Of a stretch of 64,000 nucleotides of DNA, positions 35,602 through 44,539 are shown piece by piece. The position numbers were made by a program, and so were the translations under genes. Position 1 is the stretch's first letter. Every line of letters begins with the position of its first letter. Source of the DNA: Bacteroidetes bacterium UKL13-3. GTDB taxonomy: Bacteria; Bacteroidota; Bacteroidia; UKL13-3. The stretch lies in contig CP012155.1 of the NCBI GenBank assembly GCA_001602415.1, forward strand, positions 806,001 through 870,000, read 5' to 3'. Under the pieces are notes generated by a model that did not search any database, was not told the DNA's origin, and saw only the letters and a program-made list of their open reading frames with translations.

Positions 35602-36282
35602 CTAACCTTTAGTTTTATGTGAAATACTATCAATTTCGATACTTTTACCCTCTTTCATTGATGATTTAGCACCATGCCAAATACTAAAATCAGGAGTATC
35701 TTTGGTAATTATTGCTCCCATACCTATGAGCGAAGCTTTTCCAATGATTGTCTCATCTCTGACTGTTGCATTGACACCAAAGAAGGAGTTTTCACCTATT
35801 TCACAACAGCCTGAAATTACTACATGGGAAGTAATAAAAACATGGTCTTTAATAACAGTATGATGTCCAATATGATTTCCACTCCATAATATACAGTTAT
35901 TACCAATTTCAACAAATGGCTGTATAGTGTTATCTTCAAAAATGAAACAGTTTTCTCCAACGTTCAAGTCAGGCCAAGTTGTTGCTTTTGATGATATATA
36001 ACTTACGCATGTATAGCCTTTTTCTTTTGCAGTTTCGTATTTTGCTTTTCGAAGAAAACTCATCTGCTTGAAGCTTATCGGTAAGAACATTTTGTAATCT
36101 GACGGTGGATAATATTGGTCAATGTCTTCAAAAGGTACAACTGGTAATCCTCTGAATTCTTTTTCTTGAATATAGTCCTTGTCAACAGTAAACGCGACAA
36201 CTTCGTGTGGAGAGTCGTGTGTAAAATAGAAATGAGCCAAGCTAGCAAGTTGACTGACACCGAATATTACAATTTTTTCCAT
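35602..36282 (-). CDS. Sugar O/N-acyltransferase with left-handed beta helix (NeuD/PglD-like)
   Basis: 226 residues. The N-terminal 95 residues form a small Rossmann-like domain (KIVIFGVSQLASLAHFYF) and the rest is a hexapeptide-repeat helix (IQPFVEIGNNCILWSGNHIG, VISGCCEIGENSFFGVNATV). This two-domain build is that of PglD and NeuD acetyltransferases, where a His in the turn near GNHIGHHT acts as base. It probably acetylates an amino sugar or nonulosonic acid made by nearby genes. The adjacent aminotransferase (37000-38079) and WbqC-like gene suggest a shared 4-amino sugar pathway. Confidence 0.88.
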   Translation of the reverse strand: MEKIVIFGVSQLASLAHFYFTHDSPHEVVAFTVDKDYIQEKEFRGLPVVPFEDIDQYYPPSDYKMFLPISFKQMSFLRKAKYETAKEKGYTCVSYISSKATTWPDLNVGENCFIFEDNTIQPFVEIGNNCILWSGNHIGHHTVIKDHVFITSHVVISGCCEIGENSFFGVNATVRDETIIGKASLIGMGAIITKDTPDFSIWHGAKSSMKEGKSIEIDSISHKTKG

Positions 36283-36293
36283 GTTTTTTTATT

Positions 36294-36998
36294 TTAGAAT
36301 AACTCGTATTGACCTAAAAAATATTGCACAGTTGGAACGTCATTAAACATCAGAACATCTATAATGGAGAGGTTAGGAACAAATGGTTCTTGATACTGCT
36401 TATATTCAATATTTTTTGTTTTAAGAAAATTGAGTTTTATCCCGGCTTTACTAAATTCTTCGGTTGAGTATAATTTCATGCCTCCTGATAGATTAATGTA
36501 GTTTGAAGCGCTTTCCCGTTTACAAATGTCAATTATCCTATTTTGACCATTGAGTTCTGAATTTAAATACTTCACGGATGATTCTACGAAAATTGTATTT
36601 ATTCCAATATACGCTGCAACCAGTTTAAGGCTCAAAGTTGCAAGATTACTTATGTTCTCTGATTTCAGATTGAGTGCCTCTTGGAGCAGGGGAAATACAC
36701 TTTTAAAATGAGGAGCTCTCTTATAGTTTGAGTCGATTGTTTTGATTAGTTTATTTTTCCATGTTGGATATAATTCATCATTAATCGCTGTTGCGTTAAT
36801 TTTTTGAAATGAACTTTGGTTTTTAAGAGGTATTGAGAATAGGAATGATTTTGAGTTAACGAGGATTGAATTTCTGTTTATCCACCCCTGTTTAATAAAC
36901 GTTACATCATCATATACGATGAATTTATCGACAGCATTCAATAATTGAAAATACCCGATATACGGAAAAAGATACGGCTGCATGATAGCAATTTTCAT
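36294..36998 (-). CDS. WbqC-like family protein
   Basis: 234 residues with the full WbqC family signature: MKIAIMQPYLFPYIGYFQLL, FIVYDDVTFIKQGWINRN and, near the C-terminus, LSGGMKLYSTEEF with IDVLMFND. The biochemical role of the family is not established. Members are common next to DegT-type aminotransferases in O-antigen and capsule loci, and acyl or amino-acyl modification of amino sugars has been proposed. Here it lies between an aminotransferase (one base away) and an acyltransferase, the usual context. Confidence 0.93.
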   Translation of the reverse strand: MKIAIMQPYLFPYIGYFQLLNAVDKFIVYDDVTFIKQGWINRNSILVNSKSFLFSIPLKNQSSFQKINATAINDELYPTWKNKLIKTIDSNYKRAPHFKSVFPLLQEALNLKSENISNLATLSLKLVAAYIGINTIFVESSVKYLNSELNGQNRIIDICKRESASNYINLSGGMKLYSTEEFSKAGIKLNFLKTKNIEYKQYQEPFVPNLSIIDVLMFNDVPTVQYFLGQYELF

Positions 36999-36999
36999 A

Positions 37000-38079
37000 C
37001 TAATTATTGAGCGTTCTAAGAATAATTCTACAGATCATGTCGATCTCTGTATTGGTCAGTGAATGGTAGAGAGGTAAGCATATTATTCTTTTAGCTATAC
37101 TCTCACAATTAGGTGTTGGATGCGACTTGTATAAGCTAACGGTATTCAGTGCGGGATAGAAATATCTTCTAGGACTGATTAGACTTCGTTCTAAAATAGT
37201 GATAATACTTACTGCTAACTCCTCTGATTCAACCATAATGGGCATGTACGCATAGTTATAGTTTGCTTCTTTGGTTAGCGTAAGAAATTTTATCTGAGGA
37301 TGTTTAAGCCATTGCTGGTAATGCAGGCACTGCGCTTTTCTCTTTTCGAAAATGGGGGCCATATACTTCAGGTTGACAATCCCCATGGCTGCGTGGAATT
37401 CTGAATTTTTTCCATTAATCCCCACTTCTGCAAATTCTTCCGGTCCGGCATGTCCGAAATTACGCATGAATGCCATTTTTTTGATTAGTTCCGGATCGTT
37501 GCTAAACAGCGCGCCTCCTTCAACTGTATGAAATATTTTGGTAGCGTGGAAACTGGTGGTACTGATATCGCCATAGGCAAATACACTTTTTCCTTTATAG
37601 GTAGTTCCAAAACAATGTGCCGCATCGTAAATTACTTTCAGGTTGTGTTTTTTGGCAGTGCGGTCGATAGCTTCGATATCACATGGATTACCATATACAT
37701 GCGTAGCCAGTATGGCAGATGTATTGGGGGTGATAGCTGCTTCAATTTTTTGTGGATCAATATTAAATGTTTCCGGGTGAATATCGACAAATACAGGTTT
37801 ACATCCTTCCCAAACAATACTGCTGGTGGTGGCCACATAACTAAAAGGCGTGGTAATAATTTCGCCTGTTAGCCCTAACGCTTTAATGGCTATTTGCAAA
37901 GCAATGGTTCCATTGTTTACATACAATACATGAGGTAAACCCAGGTAGTCTTTTAGTTTAAGTTCGAGCTCATTTACCAATGGACCATTATTGGTAAGCC
38001 ATTGGCGCTGCCAAATATCGGCAAGCAGTTGCTGATATTCTTCTATGGGTGGTAAAAACGGTTTCGTTACTGGTATCAT
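37000..38079 (-). CDS. DegT/DnrJ/EryC1 family sugar aminotransferase (VioA-like)
   Basis: About 359 residues from ATG 38077-38079, which overlaps the wzt stop in an ATGA junction. An ATG three codons upstream is possible. Motifs: IPVTKPFLPP, RQWLTNNGPLV, TTPFSYVATTSS, IYDAAHCFGTT and the Schiff-base lysine in SFHATKIFHTVEGGALF. These are typical of aminotransferases acting on dTDP- or UDP-4-keto-6-deoxy sugars. With the adjacent WbqC-like and hexapeptide acyltransferase genes it probably forms a three-gene module for an N-acylated 4-amino-4,6-dideoxy sugar. The precise substrate is inferred. Confidence 0.9.
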   Translation of the reverse strand: MIPVTKPFLPPIEEYQQLLADIWQRQWLTNNGPLVNELELKLKDYLGLPHVLYVNNGTIALQIAIKALGLTGEIITTPFSYVATTSSIVWEGCKPVFVDIHPETFNIDPQKIEAAITPNTSAILATHVYGNPCDIEAIDRTAKKHNLKVIYDAAHCFGTTYKGKSVFAYGDISTTSFHATKIFHTVEGGALFSNDPELIKKMAFMRNFGHAGPEEFAEVGINGKNSEFHAAMGIVNLKYMAPIFEKRKAQCLHYQQWLKHPQIKFLTLTKEANYNYAYMPIMVESEELAVSIITILERSLISPRRYFYPALNTVSLYKSHPTPNCESIAKRIICLPLYHSLTNTEIDMICRIILRTLNN

Positions 38080-39338
38080 GTTGTCCATTCAAAAGTATGT
38101 CTGATATATCCCACTTCTTTTCCCATCCAAGTGCCTAAAGCACGCTGTTCGGGTAGAATTTGAAAATATAAGGTGTCAGGATCATAAAATATTTGATCGT
38201 ATCCGTTTTTACTTTGATTAAGAATCATCAATTCCATTGAATAGGTTCCTTCATTAAAGAAGCCTGCAGGAATAATCATTATTGCTTTATTTTCTCCGAT
38301 AGTGACTAATTCTCGCTCATTATCCGATGCCGTCACTAAAAAGTACTTACCTTCATCATCCTTAAGTTTAATGTTAAAGTATAGACTTTCAAGAGTCGTT
38401 TGATTGTCATAACTGAACTCAACCATAATTTCCTTATCACGTAGGATATTGTCTTTAAAGGTTGAGTAAGTATTTTTTATGCCAACAGTTTTGAGTACGA
38501 ATCCTTGATTTGTTTCATTAATTACGCTGTAGTTCAAGGATTGGTTATTTCCGCCCAAATATTTTCCTACGGCATTATCAATTTCTCCTGAGTAGTTTAA
38601 ATGTCCATGCTGCAAAACCATACCTTTTTTACATAAAGATTTCACACTTGCCATATTATGACTGACAAACAAAACTGTCCTTCCTTCGCCTTGGCTTACT
38701 TCGCCCATTTTACCCAAGCATTTTTTTTGGAACTCAGCATCGCCCACTGCAAGCACTTCATCTACAATTAATATTTCACTTTCAAGGTGGGCAGCAACAG
38801 CAAATGCTAAGCGTACATACATACCACTGCTATATCGTTTTACTGGCGTGTCAATATACCGCTCCACACCACTAAAATCTATAATCTCATCAAGCTTGCG
38901 TGTAATTTCTTTTTTGCGCATGCCTAATATGGCACCATTCAAATAAATGTTTTCACGTCCTGTAAGCTCAGGATGAAATCCTGTGCCTACTTCAAGCAAG
39001 CTTGCTACACGCCCTTTTACTTTTACGCTACCTGTAGTGGGTGCAGTAACACGTGAAAGCAATTTGAGCAGCGTACTTTTACCCGCCCCATTTTTTCCAA
39101 TAATACCAACGGCATCACCTTGTTCAATTTCAAAGTTGATATCCTTAAGCGACCAAACTATGTCTGATGTTCCTTTAGTACTGCGGTCGTTTGTTTCTCC
39201 AATTTTCAAAAACGGATCTTCATTGCCCAATATTTTGGTAGTCCACCAGCGGTGTATATCCCTACTAATGGTTCCTGTTCCAATCGTGCCTAATTGGTAT
39301 GCTTTGGATAGGTTTTCTACTTTAATGGCTGTTGTCAT
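38076..39338 (-). CDS. wzt: Polysaccharide ABC transporter ATP-binding protein with C-terminal Wzt domain
   Basis: 420 residues. The ATPase domain carries Walker A GKNGAGKS (81-88), the signature YSSGM (169-173), Walker B LIVDE (190-194) and the H-loop His227. Residues from about 270 form an extra domain of beta strands like the carbohydrate-binding C-terminus of Wzt, which recognises the finished O-antigen. With the permease it would export the lipid-linked polymer across the inner membrane. Unusually, the wzm partner is not adjacent: almost 1.95 kb of repeats and an S23-family gene lie between them, and the ATG of wzt begins directly at the edge of the repeat array. Confidence 0.95.
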   Translation of the reverse strand: MTTAIKVENLSKAYQLGTIGTGTISRDIHRWWTTKILGNEDPFLKIGETNDRSTKGTSDIVWSLKDINFEIEQGDAVGIIGKNGAGKSTLLKLLSRVTAPTTGSVKVKGRVASLLEVGTGFHPELTGRENIYLNGAILGMRKKEITRKLDEIIDFSGVERYIDTPVKRYSSGMYVRLAFAVAAHLESEILIVDEVLAVGDAEFQKKCLGKMGEVSQGEGRTVLFVSHNMASVKSLCKKGMVLQHGHLNYSGEIDNAVGKYLGGNNQSLNYSVINETNQGFVLKTVGIKNTYSTFKDNILRDKEIMVEFSYDNQTTLESLYFNIKLKDDEGKYFLVTASDNERELVTIGENKAIMIIPAGFFNEGTYSMELMILNQSKNGYDQIFYDPDTLYFQILPEQRALGTWMGKEVGYIRHTFEWTT

Positions 39339-39342
39339 TTTT

Positions 39343-39724
39343 GTTGTCGAATCGGTTATTTGTCGAATTGGGGTAATCGGGTTATTGTCGAATCGGGGTA
39401 ATTGGGTTGTTGTCGAATCGGGGTAATTGGGTTGTTTTCGAATCGGGGTAATCGGGTTGATGTCGAATCGTGTTTTGTCGAATCGGGGTAATTGGGTTGA
39501 TGTCGAATCGTGTTTTGTCGAATCGGGGTAATCGGGTTGATGTCGAATCGGTTAGTTGTCGAATCGGGGTAATTGGGTTATTGTCGAATTGGGGTAATCG
39601 GTTTTTGACGAATCGGGTTGTTGTCGAATCGTTTAATCGGGTTGTTGTCGAATTGGGGTAATCGGTTTTTGACGAATCGGGTTGTTGTCGAATCGTTTAA
39701 TCGGGTTGTTGTCGAATCGATAAT
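39343..39724. repeat. A-type tandem array 1 (GTCGAAT units)
   Basis: About fifteen units of a 25-bp motif, GTCGAATCGGGGTAAT plus CGGGTTGTT, with shorter variants such as GTCGAATCGTGTTTT. Read on the minus strand each unit splits into GATTCGACAACAACCC (16 bp) and GATTACCCC (9 bp). The unit length is not a multiple of three and several stops occur, so it is non-coding. The array ends at a junction ATCGATAATC, where unit orientation flips into the B-type array. The same junction recurs near 40594. Confidence 0.95.
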
Positions 39725-39725
39725 C

Positions 39726-40012
39726 CAGTTCGACAGTTAACCGATTCGACCTTCCTTCAGTTCGACAGTTAACCAGTTCGACCTTCCTCCAGTTCGACAG
39801 TTAACCAGTTCGACCTTCCTCCAGTTCGACAGTTAACCAGTTCGACCTTCCTCCAGTTCGACAGTTAACCAGTTCGACCTTCCTTCAGTTCGACACTTAG
39901 CCAGTTCGACCTTCCTCCAGTTCGACCTTCCTTCAGTTCGACAGTTAACCAGTTCGACCTTCCTTCAGTTCGACACTTAGCCGGTTCGACATTCTTTCAG
40001 TTCGACAGTTTG
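39726..40012. repeat. B-type tandem array 1 (GTTCGAC units)
   Basis: Roughly eighteen 16-bp units in opposite orientation to the A array. Two unit types alternate: AGTTCGACAGTTAACC and AGTTCGACCTTCCTCC, with GATTCGAC variants. CCGATTCGAC in these units is complementary to GTCGAATCGG of the A array, so the A and B halves could fold back on each other. The array ends nine bases before the stop of the S23-family gene. Confidence 0.95.
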
Positions 40013-40020
40013 GTCCTACC

Positions 40021-40407
40021 TCATTTCTTTAGTTTATGGTTTCTTGATAGGAGATATGTGTGAAAAGCATTAAGTTTATTTAGTAGCTTATCAATATCTA
40101 AGCGCAATGATTCGTATGTCTCATTATTAATATACTCCATATCAAGTGCTGTGATAATATGGTCAATGGTTTCTAATCCACTAGCATATGAAATATTTAT
40201 AAAGTGTGCCCTGTCTTTGTCAGTTGCTCTGCCGCTTCCTTCAACAATATTCGCACTTATACTGCCCACAGATCTTTTGAGTTGAGAAGTTAATCCATAC
40301 ATCTCTTCGCGAGGAAACTTTTTGGTAATAGTGTAAATTTCTTTTTTAAGAGATCTAGCAATTTTCCATACTTCCAAGTTTTCAAATGCATACGTATGAG
40401 GCTTCAT
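40021..40407 (-). CDS. Four-helix-bundle protein of the S23/Avd family
   Basis: 128 residues of the family first known as 23S rRNA intervening sequence proteins. FENLEVWKIARSLKKEIY, LTSQLKRSVGSISANIVEGS and FINISYASGLETI are the conserved helices, and the length is normal. Relatives include Avd, the pentameric helper of diversity-generating retroelements, which binds nucleic acid. There is no reverse transcriptase or template repeat in this window, so a retroelement is not supported. The gene is enclosed on both sides by A- and B-type repeat arrays and lies between wzm and wzt, genes with which it has no known functional link. Confidence 0.93.
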   Translation of the reverse strand: MKPHTYAFENLEVWKIARSLKKEIYTITKKFPREEMYGLTSQLKRSVGSISANIVEGSGRATDKDRAHFINISYASGLETIDHIITALDMEYINNETYESLRLDIDKLLNKLNAFHTYLLSRNHKLKK

Positions 40408-40421
40408 TTGGTATATTAATT

Positions 40422-40600
40422 AGTTGTGTTATTGTCTAATCGTGTTTTGTCGAATCGGGGTAATTGTGTTGTTGTCGAATCGGGGTAATCGGGTTATTGT
40501 CGAATCGGGGTAATTGGGTTGTTGTCGAATTGGGGTAATCGGTTTTTGACGAATCGGGTTGTTGTCGAATCGTTTAATCGGGTTGTTGTCGAATCGATAA
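40422..40600. repeat. A-type tandem array 2 (GTCGAAT units)
   Basis: About seven units of the same 25-bp motif as 39343-39724, in the same orientation, starting 15 bases upstream of the S23 gene start. It ends with the identical junction GTCGAATCGATAATCCAGTT that closes array 1, so the whole A-junction-B composite has been duplicated on both sides of the S23 gene. Confidence 0.95.
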
Positions 40601-40602
40601 TC

Positions 40603-41260
40603 CAGTTCGACAGTTAACCGATTCGACCTTCCTTCAGTTCGACCTTCCTCCAGTTCGACAGTTAACCCAGTTCGACCTTCCTCCAGTTCGACCTTCCTCC
40701 AGTTCGACAGTTAACCGATTCGACCTTCCTCCAGTTCGACCTTCCTCCAGTTCGACAGTTAACCGATTCGACCTTCCTCCAGTTCGACCTTCCTCCAGTT
40801 CGACAGTTAACCGATTCGACCTTCCTTCAGTTCGACCTTCCTCCAGTTCGACAGTTAACCGATTCGACCTTCCTTCAGTTCGACCTTCCTCCAGTTCGAC
40901 CTTCCTCCAGTTCGACCTTCCTCCAGTTCGACAGTTAACCGATTCGACCTTCCTCCAGTTCGACCTTCCTCCAGTTCGACCTTCCTCCAGTTCGACAGTT
41001 AACCGATTCGACCTTCCTCCAGTTCGACCTTCCTCCAGTTCGACCTTCCTCCAGTTCGACAGTTAACCGATTCGACCTTCCTCCAGTTCGACCTTCCTCC
41101 AGTTCGACAGTTAACCGATTCGACCTTCCTCCAGTTCGACCTTCCTCCAGTTCGACAGTTAACCAGTTCGACCTTCCTCCGATTCGACCTTCCTCCAGTT
41201 CGACCTTCCTCCAGTTCGACAGTTAACCAGTTCGACAGTTAACCAGTTCGACCTTCCTTC
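40603..41260. repeat. B-type tandem array 2 with higher-order structure
   Basis: About 41 units of 16 bp built from P (AGTTCGACAGTTAACC) and Q (RRTTCGACCTTCCTYC). They are arranged mainly as P-Q-Q trimers of 48 bp, with some P-Q-Q-Q tetramers. The first Q after P usually begins GATTCGAC and later ones AGTTCGAC, which shows a higher-order repeat rather than random expansion. The unit is not a multiple of three and no gene is present. The array ends 24 bases before the wzm stop. Confidence 0.95.
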
Positions 41261-41284
41261 ATCTCTAAACTCCTCCATTCCCTA

Positions 41285-42136
41285 TCAAATCGTATCAATA
41301 AATGTTCGTTCGGTTTTGTTAAAAAATAGTATTCCTATCAATACAATTACCAATGTTACTGTAGTAGTATAACCCAAGCTCCAAGCTGAGAATTCGCCAC
41401 TACCTAAAAAGGCATATCTAAACGTTTCAATTATACTAGTCATTGGGTTAAGTTCTATCCACTTTTTGTATTTTTCGGGAGCGGCACTCAGCGGATAAAT
41501 TACAGGTGTAGCATACATCAATAACGATACACCAAATTGAATAAGGAACTGTAAGTCCTTGTATTTAGTGGTCATAGCGGTAATAATCATTCCTATGCCT
41601 AATCCTAAAAATGCCATTAAAACGATAAGCAAAGGGAACAATACTACAGCCCAAGTAATGTTAAATGCACCACCTGTAACATAAAAGTATCCCATTAAAA
41701 TAAAAAACATCAATAGTTGAATGCCAAAGCGCATCAGGTTGCTTACCACAATAGTTAAGGGCATAATGAGCCGGGGGAAATATACCTTACCAAATATGCC
41801 AGCATTAGCTGCAAATACAGTACTGGTTTTATTTAAGCAATCTGAAAAATACCCCCAAGCTGTGATGCCTGCCATATAAAATAAAGGCTTCGGAAGTCCA
41901 TCGGAGCTTAATCCTGCAAGGTTGCCAAACACAAAGGTGAAGGTAATGGTAGTAAACAATGGCTGTATCAAAAACCACAATGGACCTAAGATGGTTTGTT
42001 TGTAGCCCGATATAAAATCACGCTTCACAAACATTGCAAGCAAATCGCGGTATCGCCAAACGTCTTTAAGTTTTAAATCAAACAACGATGATTTTCCATC
42101 AATGATTAAGTCCCATTCTTGTTGATTTTCTTGCAT
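41285..42136 (-). CDS. wzm: Polysaccharide ABC transporter permease
   Basis: 283 residues with six predicted membrane helices and the ABC-2 permease signature: VWRYRDLLAMFVKRDFISGYKQTILGPLWFLIQPL before the first helix (cytoplasmic coupling region), GLGIGMIITAMTTKYKD in the middle and PMTSIIETFRYAFLG before the last pair of helices. It pairs with the Wzt ATPase to move lipid-linked polymer across the inner membrane. In other genomes the two genes are normally adjacent, but here the repeat/S23 insertion lies directly downstream of its stop. Confidence 0.95.
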   Translation of the reverse strand: MQENQQEWDLIIDGKSSLFDLKLKDVWRYRDLLAMFVKRDFISGYKQTILGPLWFLIQPLFTTITFTFVFGNLAGLSSDGLPKPLFYMAGITAWGYFSDCLNKTSTVFAANAGIFGKVYFPRLIMPLTIVVSNLMRFGIQLLMFFILMGYFYVTGGAFNITWAVVLFPLLIVLMAFLGLGIGMIITAMTTKYKDLQFLIQFGVSLLMYATPVIYPLSAAPEKYKKWIELNPMTSIIETFRYAFLGSGEFSAWSLGYTTTVTLVIVLIGILFFNKTERTFIDTI

Positions 42137-42145
42137 TATTTTTTA

Positions 42146-43837
42146 TTAAATATATTGAGCTAAGCTAATGTACTGCCAAATATTTACTGATTGAGCAGGG
42201 TTGGTGCAAAAACCGATATACTCAGAAAGTAATTTGCCTTTTTTAAAGTATGAAGTATTATCAAGTTTATCAATGCTTTCAATTACCAATGGTTTAAGCT
42301 CATTCGCTAACCATTCTCGCTGGGGAGTTTGCATTGCCCTTTTGGGTGCCAAACTAATAGCAGAACCTAAGTATGAATGAACCAATTTACGCAGCATCCA
42401 TTTGGTATTACCATCATGGTATTTTTCTGTATATGGTCTCGAAAACGCTAACTCCACTAATCGGTGATCCAAAAAAGGTTCACGTAATTCTGTAGAGTAC
42501 ATCATTGATATCCGATCATTAAATCGTAAGGCGCGTGGTATTTTTGTATAAAACAAATCGCGGTACTGCAAGTTCATTACCCTGTTGTCAAAAGGTGACG
42601 CATACTTTTCTACAATAGCCAATTCTTTAAATTCATCACTTAATACTGCAATATGGTAAGGTGAACTTGTAACTCCCTGAACATTGAAAGCAGTATCATT
42701 ATGGTAATAATCATAGCCCGCCCAAGCCTCGTCCATTCCTTGTCCATCAAGCAAGACCTTCGTTCCATTTTCCTGTGCTTGCTCAAATATTTTAGCATAA
42801 GCTAAAGTTGGTATTCCACCAAAAGGTTCGTCCTGGTAGTAAGATACTTTTTGCAGCAGTGCTGGAATTTCGTCAACAGTAAGCTTGCATTTATGCAACG
42901 GGTTACCAGTTTGAGCAATCATGGGTTCAACCCATTCCAATTCATCGTATCGTGAATCACCTGTATAAAAAGTGTAGGCTTCAATTGGCGAATGAGGAAA
43001 GCATTTATTAACCAGTGCGAGTAGGGTAGAGGAGTCTAACCCACCAGAAATATTAAACCCAACAGGAACTTCAGAACGAAACCTCAGGTTAATGCTCTCA
43101 ATCAATAATGCTTCATACGTTGCAGTTATATCTTCTTTGTGTTGAGCAATGAGTGTAGATATATTTTCTTCAAACGTATACCACTTTTTAATCTTCGCGC
43201 CTTCTGGTAACGAATAGGTTAAAAAATGCCCAGCAGGCAATTGTTCTATTTGTTCCCAAAAAGTTTGATGTGGCAAACCATATGTTCCATAACAAAAATA
43301 ATTTGCCCATACTTGATCTTGTTTTTTTTGCTCAATTCCACTTGCCCACAGTGCTTTTATTTCGCTTGCAAATCGAAATGATTTGTTTGAAACCGAAAAA
43401 TAAAATGGTTTAACGCCAAAACGATCACGGGCTGCAAATAAAGTTTGTGAGGCGGTGTCCCAAATAGCAAAAGCAAACATGCCGATTAGTTTGTCTAAAC
43501 ATTTTTCGCCCCATTGCATCCAAGCTGCTAGTACAACCTCGCTATCAGTTTGCGACTTGAATGAATATGTAAACTGCAATTCCGATTTCAACTCCTTGTA
43601 GTTATATACCTCTCCATTAAACACAAGCACATATCTTTTATCTTCGCTGTACATTGGTTGTTTTCCTTGTTCGCTAAGATCAATAATGCTCAATCTATTA
43701 AAACCTAAAGCAGCAGTTTTATCCTCACTTACAAATTTTCTTGTAGCATCTGGTCCGCGGTGGTGTTGAACTTTTACCATGGTGTCAACCATTTGTGATG
43801 CTTCAGTATGAAACAGAACTCCGCTAATACCGCACAT
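42146..43837 (-). CDS. asnB: Asparagine synthase (glutamine-hydrolysing)-like protein, copy 2
   Basis: 563 residues, shorter than copy 1. Cys2 (MCGISGVL), NRLSIIDLSEQG, NGEVYNY and the PP-loop SGGLDSS near residue 262 are all present, so both the glutaminase and the amidotransferase sites look intact. QGMDEAWAGYDYY and REPFLDHRL are further conserved parts. It lies between the CMP-sugar synthetase and the ABC permease, so it may amidate the nonulosonic acid or a uronic acid within the glycan. Free asparagine synthesis is the less likely alternative. Confidence 0.93.
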   Translation of the reverse strand: MCGISGVLFHTEASQMVDTMVKVQHHRGPDATRKFVSEDKTAALGFNRLSIIDLSEQGKQPMYSEDKRYVLVFNGEVYNYKELKSELQFTYSFKSQTDSEVVLAAWMQWGEKCLDKLIGMFAFAIWDTASQTLFAARDRFGVKPFYFSVSNKSFRFASEIKALWASGIEQKKQDQVWANYFCYGTYGLPHQTFWEQIEQLPAGHFLTYSLPEGAKIKKWYTFEENISTLIAQHKEDITATYEALLIESINLRFRSEVPVGFNISGGLDSSTLLALVNKCFPHSPIEAYTFYTGDSRYDELEWVEPMIAQTGNPLHKCKLTVDEIPALLQKVSYYQDEPFGGIPTLAYAKIFEQAQENGTKVLLDGQGMDEAWAGYDYYHNDTAFNVQGVTSSPYHIAVLSDEFKELAIVEKYASPFDNRVMNLQYRDLFYTKIPRALRFNDRISMMYSTELREPFLDHRLVELAFSRPYTEKYHDGNTKWMLRKLVHSYLGSAISLAPKRAMQTPQREWLANELKPLVIESIDKLDNTSYFKKGKLLSEYIGFCTNPAQSVNIWQYISLAQYI

Positions 43838-43840
43838 AAT

Positions 43841-44539
43841 TTAGTTGATGCGAGTTTTTAATATTGTTTCTGCTCGATGCCAATCTTCAATAGTATCAAT
43901 GTTTACATAATCAGTAGGATCAGATTCTAGATATCCTATTGTATTTCCAAAAAAGGAATGCTGATGTTTAATCACATTGGTTAGGGTTAGATAAATGCTA
44001 CCATCCCTAAAAAATGTCTTTGGCAATTCTTGCCTGCGTGGTATAATTGTTTCGTCACCGGTTGCAATTCTTAATAAACCCTTATTATCTGGCTCAAATA
44101 CCCAATGCGGATTGTACTCATGCGGAACAGGTAATACACTTATGAGTGTATCAACTTTTTGTTTTATAAAAGCATTAATACATTCATCAATAAAACCTTT
44201 TTGTCGAAACGGACTGGTTGGTTGTAATAAACAAACTGCATCAAAATATTTCCCTTGCGCTTCTAGGTATTGAATACAATGCAAAACAACATCAATTGAT
44301 TTGGCTTCGTCTGTTGCTAATTCGGCTGGTCGAATAAATGGAACTTCAGCACCCAATTGTTTAGATAATTTTGCTATATTTTCATCATCGGTAGAAACAA
44401 CAACACTGTCAAATTGCGTGCACAATAATGCTGCTTCGATGCTGTATGCTATTAAAGGTTTATCGCCAAGTAGCTTGCTGTTTTTTTTTGGAACACCTTT
44501 TGAACCGCCTCTAGCGGGAATAATAGCTAGTAATCTCAA
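43841..44539 (-). CDS. neuA: CMP-nonulosonate (acylneuraminate) cytidylyltransferase
   Basis: 232 residues with the family P-loop-like LLAIIPARGGSKGVPKKNSK (CTP binding), LIAYSIEAAL, VVVSTDDENIAKL, LLQPTSPFRQ and, near the end, DYVNIDTIEDWHRAE. It activates a nine-carbon keto sugar with CTP for transfer. NeuA, LegF and PseF are not reliably separated by sequence, so the sugar may be N-acetylneuraminic or legionaminic acid. It is directly downstream of the hydrolysing 2-epimerase (one base apart) and two genes after NeuB, giving a complete core pathway. Confidence 0.92.
   Translation of the reverse strand: MRLLAIIPARGGSKGVPKKNSKLLGDKPLIAYSIEAALLCTQFDSVVVSTDDENIAKLSKQLGAEVPFIRPAELATDEAKSIDVVLHCIQYLEAQGKYFDAVCLLQPTSPFRQKGFIDECINAFIKQKVDTLISVLPVPHEYNPHWVFEPDNKGLLRIATGDETIIPRRQELPKTFFRDGSIYLTLTNVIKHQHSFFGNTIGYLESDPTDYVNIDTIEDWHRAETILKTRIN

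Noticed and set aside
39470-39661. Plus-strand protein frames inside the A array
   Set aside because: They are translations of the 25-bp repeats, with repetitive composition and no ribosome binding site. Unit length is not a multiple of three.
40021-40407. Diversity-generating retroelement with Avd
   Set aside because: The four-helix protein is of the S23/Avd family, but no reverse transcriptase, template repeat or variable-region target gene is present in the window.
39343-41260. CRISPR array
   Set aside because: The units are directly adjacent or differ by type, there are no unique spacers, orientation reverses within each block and no cas gene is near.
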